DNA of 13,608 nt from Phyllobacteriaceae bacterium (GTDB taxonomy: Bacteria; Pseudomonadota; Alphaproteobacteria; Rhizobiales; Rhizobiaceae), in NCBI GenBank assembly GCA_024645155.1, contig JAHEGF010000071.1, positions 1 to 13,608 of the forward strand, in the 5' to 3' direction. The notes below the pieces were generated by a model. The model saw only the letters and a program-made list of their open reading frames with translations. It was not told the origin of the DNA and searched no databases. Positions 8,140 to 13,608 of the stretch are shown in pieces. The position numbers and the translations under genes were made by a program. Every line of letters begins with the position of its first letter. Position 1 is the first letter of the stretch.

Positions 8140-10224
8140 ATGGCGAAACTGAAAGTCGACGGAAAAGAGATCGAAGTTCCCGATCACTATACATTGCTGC
8201 AGGCCGCGGAAGATGCGGGTGCGGAAATTCCGCGCTTTTGCTTTCATGAGCGGTTGTCGATTGCCGGCAACTGCCGCATGTGCCTGGTCGAAGTGAAGGG
8301 CGGTCCGCCCAAGCCTGCTGCATCGTGTGCGATGGGTGTTCGTGACCTGAGGCCGGGGCCCAACGGCGAGGCGCCAGAAATTTTCACAAACACGCCGATG
8401 GTCAAAAAGGCTCGTGAAGGCGTAATGGAATTCCTGCTCATCAACCACCCGCTCGATTGCCCGATTTGCGATCAGGGCGGCGAATGCGATCTGCAGGATC
8501 AGGCGATGGCGTTTGGTGTGGATTCATCGCGTTATCAGGAAAACAAGCGCGCCGTGGACGACAAGTATATCGGTCCGCTTGTCAAGACGATCATGACCCG
8601 CTGTATCCATTGCACCCGCTGCGTGCGTTTCACCACCGAGGTTGCCGGTATTTCTGAGCTCGGTCTGATAGGCCGCGGAGAAGACGCTGAAATTACGACA
8701 TATCTGGAACGCGCCATGACGTCGGAATTGCAGGGCAACGTCATCGACTTGTGCCCGGTCGGTGCGCTGACTTCCAGGCCATACGCTTTCCAGGCCCGGC
8801 CGTGGGAACTTACAAAGACCGAAACCATCGATGTCATGGATGCTGTCGGTTCGGCAATCCGTGTTGATACACGCGGCCGCGAAGTCATGCGCATCATGCC
8901 GCGTGTCAATGATGACATTAACGAGGAGTGGATTTCCGACAAAACCCGTTTCGTATGGGATGGATTGCGCACCCAGCGTCTCGACCGCCCCTATATCCGT
9001 GGCAGCGACGGCAAACTGGCCGCAGCGTCGTGGCCGGAAGCCTTTGCCGCCATCAAGGGCGTGGTGAAAAAGACTTCAGCGGACAGGATCGGCGCGATTG
9101 CAGGCGATCTTGCTGCAGTCGAGGACATTTTCGCGCTGAAGAAATTGATGACAGCGCTTGGTTCGGCCAATATCGATTGCCGCCAGGATGGTTCCGCCCT
9201 TGATCCGGCCAAAGGCCGGGCAACCTATCTGTTTAATCCGGGTATCGCCGGCATCGAAGTTGCAGATGCGGTCTTGATAATCGGCGCAAACCCGCGGTTT
9301 GAAGCATCGGTATTGAACGCGCGATTGCGCAAGCGCTGGCGTGCCGAACCACTGCCGATCGGTGTTATCGGCGACATGGGTGACCTTCGCTACGATGTCG
9401 AAACTTTGGGTGCCGGAGCGGATACGCTGAAAGAACTGGCATCCGGCAAAGGTAAATTCCTGTCTGCACTCAAGAAGGCAAAACGCCCGTTGATCATGGT
9501 GGGCCAGGGCGCGTTGTCGCGCAGCGATGGCGACGCGGTTCTCGCGATGGCGGCACAGGTCGCATCCGATGTTGGCGCACTTGGCAATGACTGGAACGGT
9601 TTTGCTGTATTGCATTCCGCAGCTGGAAGAGTGGGCGGCCTTGATTTGGGATTTGTTCCAGGCGACGGTGGCCTGGACGCCGCGGCAATGATGAGCAATC
9701 TCGACGTGCTGTTCCTGCTTGGTGCCGACGAACTCGACATGGCCAAAATCGGAAACGCCTTCACCGTCTATGTCGGCACCCACGGTGATGCCGGTGCACA
9801 CCGCGCAGACGTCATTTTGCCGGCAGCGACCTATACCGAAAAATCGGCAACCTATGTCAACACGGAAGGCCGCGTGCAGATGGCGACGCGCGCCGGATTT
9901 GCGCCGGGAGATGCCCGCGAAGACTGGGCTATCTTCCGTGCATTGTCGGATGTCCTGGGCAAGCGCCTCCCGTTCGACTCGCTCGATGCGTTGCGCGTTT
10001 TACTCTACCGGGAACATCCGCATTTCGCCGCAATTGATTCTATCGAAGCCGGAAATCCTGCAGATATCGCGAAGCTTGCCAGGAAAACGGGGCGTATCGG
10101 TAAATCGGCATTTGCTTCCGCCGTCAAAGACTTCTATCTGACGAACCCGATTGCACGAGCTTCGGCGGTCATGGCCGAGTGTTCGGCGCGCGCAAGCGGC
10201 AACTTCAAACAGGCTGCGGAGTAG
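8140..10224 (+). CDS. nuoG: NADH-quinone oxidoreductase subunit G (NuoG, 75 kDa)
   Basis: Largest peripheral-arm subunit; carries the Fe-S relay N1b, N5 and N4 between NuoF and the connecting arm. 694 residues. N1b ligands are C34, C45, C48, C63 (RFCFHERLSIAGNCRMC ... SCAMG). N5 uses H103, C107, C110, C116 (HPLDCPICDQGGEC). N4 uses C155, C158, C161, C205 (CIHCTRCVRF ... DLCPVGALTS). The C-terminal part is the molybdopterin-oxidoreductase-like domain without cofactor. The extra N7 cluster motif of E. coli/Thermus is not evident, as expected for the alphaproteobacterial/mitochondrial type. The ribosome site is weak. The next gene, nuoH, starts 11 bp after its TAG. Confidence 0.98.
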   Translation: MAKLKVDGKEIEVPDHYTLLQAAEDAGAEIPRFCFHERLSIAGNCRMCLVEVKGGPPKPAASCAMGVRDLRPGPNGEAPEIFTNTPMVKKAREGVMEFLLINHPLDCPICDQGGECDLQDQAMAFGVDSSRYQENKRAVDDKYIGPLVKTIMTRCIHCTRCVRFTTEVAGISELGLIGRGEDAEITTYLERAMTSELQGNVIDLCPVGALTSRPYAFQARPWELTKTETIDVMDAVGSAIRVDTRGREVMRIMPRVNDDINEEWISDKTRFVWDGLRTQRLDRPYIRGSDGKLAAASWPEAFAAIKGVVKKTSADRIGAIAGDLAAVEDIFALKKLMTALGSANIDCRQDGSALDPAKGRATYLFNPGIAGIEVADAVLIIGANPRFEASVLNARLRKRWRAEPLPIGVIGDMGDLRYDVETLGAGADTLKELASGKGKFLSALKKAKRPLIMVGQGALSRSDGDAVLAMAAQVASDVGALGNDWNGFAVLHSAAGRVGGLDLGFVPGDGGLDAAAMMSNLDVLFLLGADELDMAKIGNAFTVYVGTHGDAGAHRADVILPAATYTEKSATYVNTEGRVQMATRAGFAPGDAREDWAIFRALSDVLGKRLPFDSLDALRVLLYREHPHFAAIDSIEAGNPADIAKLARKTGRIGKSAFASAVKDFYLTNPIARASAVMAECSARASGNFKQAAE

Positions 10225-10235
10225 GGACAGGGGAA

Positions 10236-11282
10236 ATGGACGTCTTTATCGCAACCTATGTCTGGCCCGGGCTGATTATCGTGCTGCAATCAGTGGTTCT
10301 GATTGTCGCGTTGTTGGTATTTATCGCTTTCATTCTATACGCGGACCGCAAGATCTGGGCAGCGGTTATGTTGCGCCGCGGACCCAATATTGTCGGCCCC
10401 TGGGGATTGTTGCAATCTTTCGCCGATTTCATAAAGTTCATTGTCAAGGAACCGGTAATCCCATCGGGCGCAAACAAGGCGATTTTCTTGCTCGCGCCAC
10501 TGGTTTCGACAGGCCTGGCGCTTTCTGCCTGGGCAGTTATTCCAGTCAATGAGAATTGGGCAGTAGCCTCGATCAACGTCGGCATATTGTACGTGTTCGC
10601 CATATCATCCCTTGAGGTCTACGGCGTCATCATGGCCGGTTGGGCATCGAACTCCAAATATCCGTTCATGGGCGCCTTGCGCTCAGCTGCGCAGATGGTT
10701 TCCTATGAAGTCTCCATAGGTTTTGTCATTATAACCGTCCTGCTTTGCGTCGGTTCGCTGAACCTGACGGACATTGTATTGTCGCAGCGGGACGGATTGG
10801 GCACTCGTCTCGGATTGCCAAATTCGTTACTAGACTGGCACTGGCTGTCTTTGTTCCCGATGTTCATAATCTTCTTCATTTCCGCACTTGCGGAAACTAA
10901 TCGTCCGCCGTTTGACCTGGTCGAGGCTGAATCCGAACTCGTAGCCGGCCATATGATCGAATATTCGTCGACGCCCTATTTGATGTTCATGCTCGGGGAA
11001 TACGTCGCCATAATGCTGATGTGCGCATTGACCACCATTCTTTTTCTTGGCGGATGGTTGCCACCATTCGACTTCGCACCGTTCACCTGGGTCCCCGGCG
11101 TGTTCTGGTTCGTCGCCAAGGTTTGCATGGTCTTTTTCATGTTTGCGATGGTGAAAACCATGGTGCCACGCTACCGCTATGACCAGTTGATGCGCCTCGG
11201 CTGGAAGGTGTTCCTGCCAATCTCTCTTTTCATGGTGGTAGCCACTGCCGCGTTCCTGAAGTTTACCGGATGGGTGGCGTAA
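10236..11282 (+). CDS. nuoH: NADH-quinone oxidoreductase subunit H (NuoH, ND1)
   Basis: Membrane-arm subunit that closes the quinone chamber and links it to the proton channels. 348 residues with about eight membrane helices. Family motifs: YADRKIWAAVMLRRGPN (35-51), GLLQSFADFIKFIVKE (57-72), and the acidic quinone-side loop AETNRPPFDLVEAESELVAG (219-238) followed by HMIEYSSTPY. Start at 10236 (MDVFIATYVWPG) has AGGGA at 10223-10227; the extension to 10179 overlaps nuoG and is not hydrophobic. A 37-bp gap follows before nuoI. Confidence 0.98.
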   Translation: MDVFIATYVWPGLIIVLQSVVLIVALLVFIAFILYADRKIWAAVMLRRGPNIVGPWGLLQSFADFIKFIVKEPVIPSGANKAIFLLAPLVSTGLALSAWAVIPVNENWAVASINVGILYVFAISSLEVYGVIMAGWASNSKYPFMGALRSAAQMVSYEVSIGFVIITVLLCVGSLNLTDIVLSQRDGLGTRLGLPNSLLDWHWLSLFPMFIIFFISALAETNRPPFDLVEAESELVAGHMIEYSSTPYLMFMLGEYVAIMLMCALTTILFLGGWLPPFDFAPFTWVPGVFWFVAKVCMVFFMFAMVKTMVPRYRYDQLMRLGWKVFLPISLFMVVATAAFLKFTGWVA

Positions 11283-11319
11283 TGATGATGACGATGTTCA
11301 ACATAGGGAAGATGCGACC

Positions 11320-11811
11320 ATGACCGCTCTTGCACAAGCCGCGAAATCCCTTCTCCTGAAGGAGTTCGTCAGTGCGTTCATACTAACCATGCGCCAGTTT
11401 TTCGCGCCGAAAGCAACTCTCAACTATCCCCACGAAAAGGGGCCGACCAGCCCGCGTTTTCGTGGCGAGCATGCTCTTCGACGCTATCCCAACGGTGAAG
11501 AGCGTTGCATAGCCTGCAAATTGTGTGAGGCCATTTGTCCCGCGCAGGCAATTACCATCGAAGCCGGGCCGCGCCGCAACGACGGCACCCGCCGGACAGT
11601 GCGCTATGACATCGACATGGTCAAATGCATCTATTGCGGATTTTGCCAGGAAGCATGTCCCGTCGATGCAATTGTTGAGGGGCCGAATTTCGAGTTCGCC
11701 ACCGAAACGCGTGAGGAACTGTACTACGACAAGGACAAATTGCTCGCCAACGGCGATCGCTGGGAAAGGGAACTGGCGCGCAACATTGCGCTGGATTCGC
11801 CCTATCGGTGA
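11320..11811 (+). CDS. nuoI: NADH-quinone oxidoreductase subunit I (NuoI, 8Fe ferredoxin type)
   Basis: Carries [4Fe-4S] clusters N6a and N6b, the relay from NuoG to N2. 163 residues, the alphaproteobacterial/mitochondrial TYKY length. Two classic C-x2-C-x2-C-x3-C-P motifs: CIACKLCEAICP (C63, C66, C69, C73) and CIYCGFCQEACP (C103, C106, C109, C113). The N-terminal amphipathic helix (about 1-28) docks on the membrane arm. The conserved FRGEHALRRYPNGEERC precedes the first cluster. AGGGAAG at 11305-11311 is 8 bases before the ATG. Confidence 0.98.
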   Translation: MTALAQAAKSLLLKEFVSAFILTMRQFFAPKATLNYPHEKGPTSPRFRGEHALRRYPNGEERCIACKLCEAICPAQAITIEAGPRRNDGTRRTVRYDIDMVKCIYCGFCQEACPVDAIVEGPNFEFATETREELYYDKDKLLANGDRWERELARNIALDSPYR

Positions 11812-11933
11812 TGCGAATTGGCGGCGCTGTTACGCCATAGCGGCGAATGCACCGCCCGGATCTGGAAAGCGCCGGGTGAAATGAAAATCGGGACGCCAAT
11901 CTGGCGTCGAAAAGGAAAGAACCGGGGGAACTG
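11812..11933. other. nuoI-nuoJ intergenic stretch, longest gap inside the operon
   Basis: 122 bp with no plausible gene. It holds a perfect 7-bp inverted repeat with 3-base loop at 11892-11908 (GACGCCA-ATC-TGGCGTC), a 5-bp CCCGG/CCGGG pair upstream of it (about 11857-11878), and the nuoJ ribosome site GGGGGA at 11924-11929. The hairpin is followed by GAAAAGG and lacks a T run, so it is not a typical terminator. mRNA processing or a structured spacer is possible. I see no clear promoter. Confidence 0.5.
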
Positions 11934-12554
11934 ATGCTGACTGGACTGGCAGCTGCGTTTTTCTACCTGTTTGCGTTTGTCGGGATCGCGTCGGCTGTGA
12001 TGGTCGTGGCGTCGCGCAATCCCGTTCACTCGGTTCTGTTTCTGATTTTGACGTTTTTCAATGCGTCGGGCCTGTTTCTGCTCGCTGGGGCAGAGTTTCT
12101 CGCGATGATCCTGCTTGTCGTCTATGTCGGTGCGGTCGCCGTTCTGTTCCTGTTTGTCGTTATGATGCTCGACGTCGACTTTGCCGAACTGAAACGCGGC
12201 GCACTCGAATACGCGCCAGCCGGTGCGCTCGTTGGCATCATACTGGCAGGCGAACTGATAGTTGTATTGGGTGGGTACGTCTTTTCACCGAACCTGGCGG
12301 GCCAGACCGCACGCCCGATACCCGATATCGCGGAGCGCCACAATACTGCTGCGCTCGGAGACATTCTCTATACCGACTACATCTACTTCTTCCAGATTGC
12401 CGGGCTGATCCTGCTGGTCGCAATGGTTGGCGCAATCGTGTTGACGCTGCGCCATCGCGAGGGCGTCAAGCGCCAGGTTGTCGCCGATCAGGTCGCGCGT
12501 ACGCCGGAAACTGCCATTGAAGTCAAACACGTTGAAACGGGCAAGGGTATATGA
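11934..12554 (+). CDS. nuoJ: NADH-quinone oxidoreductase subunit J (NuoJ, ND6)
   Basis: Membrane-arm subunit whose third helix (pi-bulge region) couples quinone chemistry to pumping. 206 residues, about five helices. The conserved block NPVHSVLFLILTFFNASGLF (29-48) is followed by GAEFLAMILLVVYVGAVAVLF with E54 and the YVGA motif, then FVVMMLDVDF. A C-terminal charged tail (RHREGVKRQVVADQ) faces the cytoplasm. The ATG at 11934 has GGGGGA just upstream. It ends 4 bases before nuoK. Confidence 0.98.
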   Translation: MLTGLAAAFFYLFAFVGIASAVMVVASRNPVHSVLFLILTFFNASGLFLLAGAEFLAMILLVVYVGAVAVLFLFVVMMLDVDFAELKRGALEYAPAGALVGIILAGELIVVLGGYVFSPNLAGQTARPIPDIAERHNTAALGDILYTDYIYFFQIAGLILLVAMVGAIVLTLRHREGVKRQVVADQVARTPETAIEVKHVETGKGI

Positions 12555-12558
12555 CGCC

Positions 12559-12873
12559 ATGAGCATCGAAGTAGGCATCTCCCACTTTCTGACCGTATCG
12601 GCAATCCTGTTTACGATCGGCGTATTTGGAATATTCCTGAACCGTAAGAACGTGATCGTCATCTTGATGTCTGTCGAACTCATCCTGCTCGCAGTAAACA
12701 TCAATTTTGTCGCCTTTTCCGCTGCGCTGAACGATCTCGTTGGACAGGTTTTCGCATTGTTCGTGCTGACAGTTGCCGCTGCAGAAGCAGCAATCGGTCT
12801 GGCCATACTTGTAGTCTTCTATCGAAACCGCGGTTCAATTGCGGTCGAAGACGTGAACATGATGAAGGGCTGA
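12559..12873 (+). CDS. nuoK: NADH-quinone oxidoreductase subunit K (NuoK, ND4L)
   Basis: Small membrane subunit with three helices carrying two key glutamates for proton translocation. 104 residues. E40 (IVILMSVELILLAVNINF) and E76 (VAAAEAAIGLAILV) correspond to E36 and E72 of E. coli: same 36-residue spacing. Start at 12559 (MSIEVGISHF) gives near-family length; AAGGG at 12543-12547 lies 11 bases upstream. The in-frame extension from 12478 overlaps nuoJ and is basic, not family-like. nuoL starts 7 bp downstream. Confidence 0.98.
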   Translation: MSIEVGISHFLTVSAILFTIGVFGIFLNRKNVIVILMSVELILLAVNINFVAFSAALNDLVGQVFALFVLTVAAAEAAIGLAILVVFYRNRGSIAVEDVNMMKG

Positions 12874-12880
12874 ACGGATC

Positions 12881-13608
12881 ATGTACCACGCCATCGTTTT
12901 TCTGCCGCTTATCGGATTTCTGATCGCCGGCCTGTTTGGGCGCTCAGTTGGAACCAAGGCATCGGAGTACATCACTTCGGGCTTTCTGGTCATTTCAGCG
13001 CTTCTGTCCTGGGTAGCCTTCTTTCAGGTCGCTCTGGGCCATGGCGAAGCCTTCACCGTTCCCGTTCTGCGCTTCATTCAATCCGGTTCGCTTGGTGCCG
13101 ACTGGGCGCTGCGGATCGATACGCTAACCGTGGTGATGCTGGTGGTGGTCAATACGGTCTCCTCGCTGGTTCACATCTACTCCATCGGTTACATGCATCA
13201 CGATCCGCACCGGCCACGCTTTTTTGCGTATTTGTCGCTGTTTACGTTTGCAATGCTGATGCTGGTGACGGCCGACAATCTCGTGCAAATGTTTTTTGGC
13301 TGGGAAGGCGTCGGATTGGCGTCGTATCTGCTCATCGGATTTTGGTACCACAAGCCGTCGGCGAATGCCGCCGCGATCAAGGCCTTCGTCGTCAACCGCG
13401 TCGGCGACTTCGGGTTTGCGCTTGGTATTTTCGGCCTGTTTGTGGTGTTTGGTTCAATCAACCTTGGAACTGTCTTTGCAAGTGCCGCAAATATGGCAGA
13501 GGCACACGCACCCGGAGGCGATACGGTACTTGAATTCCTCGGCTATGCGCTGGACCGGGACACCGCCCTGACAGTCGTATGTCTGCTGCTGTTCATGGGT
13601 GCAATGGG
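12881..13608 (+). CDS. nuoL: NADH-quinone oxidoreductase subunit L (NuoL, ND5), N-terminal part
   Basis: Antiporter-like proton-pumping subunit at the far end of the membrane arm. Open from ATG 12881 to the right window edge: 242 codons of an expected 600 or more. It starts MYHAIVFLPLIGFLIAGLFG. The Mrp/ND5 signature is present: WALRIDTLTVVMLVVVNTVSSLVHIYS, then YMHHDPHRPRFFAYLSLFTF, then NLVQMFFGWEGVGLASYLLIGFWY with E142 matching the conserved helix-5 glutamate, and VNRVGDFGFALGIF with D176. An insertion-like segment (AANMAEAHAPGGDT) follows at about 202-215. The predicted continuation is nuoM and nuoN beyond the edge. Confidence 0.97.
   Translation, partial: MYHAIVFLPLIGFLIAGLFGRSVGTKASEYITSGFLVISALLSWVAFFQVALGHGEAFTVPVLRFIQSGSLGADWALRIDTLTVVMLVVVNTVSSLVHIYSIGYMHHDPHRPRFFAYLSLFTFAMLMLVTADNLVQMFFGWEGVGLASYLLIGFWYHKPSANAAAIKAFVVNRVGDFGFALGIFGLFVVFGSINLGTVFASAANMAEAHAPGGDTVLEFLGYALDRDTALTVVCLLLFMGAM

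Noticed and set aside
11811..11840. Nine-codon frame starting on the nuoI stop (TGATG)
   Set aside because: Too short, with no ribosome site of its own and no leader-peptide signature; likely chance.
11892..11908. Rho-independent terminator after nuoI
   Set aside because: The hairpin is followed by GAAAAGG, not a T run, and the operon clearly continues into nuoJ.

Overview
The window is the left half of an alphaproteobacterial respiratory complex I operon (nuoA to the start of nuoL, all on the + strand), preceded by two divergent tRNA genes and a broken tyrosine-recombinase gene. Protein sequences, moderate GC, and extra genes interleaved with nuo genes all suggest a member of the Hyphomicrobiales (rhizobial order). 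I cannot name a genus.

Left flank (1-1521). On the minus strand is the N-terminal part of a phage/island-type integrase. It runs off the left edge and carries a frameshift near position 72. Its 5' end faces the 3' end of a tRNA-Val(TAC) gene on the same strand, the usual arrangement for an element integrated at a tRNA. A perfect 12-bp inverted repeat lies between them. A tRNA-Asp(GTC) gene follows on the + strand, divergent from tRNA-Val, with promoter-like sequences for both in the 200-bp gap. About 275 bp of leader with weak promoter candidates then leads into nuoA.

Operon (1540-13608). The order is nuoA, nuoB, nuoC, a GFA/CENP-V-family zinc protein, nuoD, nuoE, a 79-residue two-helix membrane protein, nuoF, a 260-residue helix-hairpin-helix protein, nuoG, nuoH, nuoI, nuoJ, nuoK, nuoL (partial). 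Genes overlap or lie within 45 bp of each other, except for a 122-bp gap between nuoI and nuoJ, so the cluster is very likely one transcription unit. NuoE/F/G form the NADH-oxidising arm, B/C/D/I the connecting arm to the quinone site, and A/H/J/K/L the proton-pumping membrane arm. The Fe-S ligands and key charged residues I checked are all present, so the complex looks functional.

The unusual content is what is mixed into the operon. NuoE has a long Ala/Lys/Pro-rich linker and a C-terminal helix-hairpin-helix domain. The stand-alone protein between nuoF and nuoG ends in a clearly homologous copy of that domain, which aligns without gaps. The small membrane protein and the GFA protein are embedded with good ribosome binding sites and overlapping start/stop codons. 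These are the best candidates for little-described complex-I-associated functions in this group. I believe similar insertions occur in related rhizobial genomes, but I could not search.
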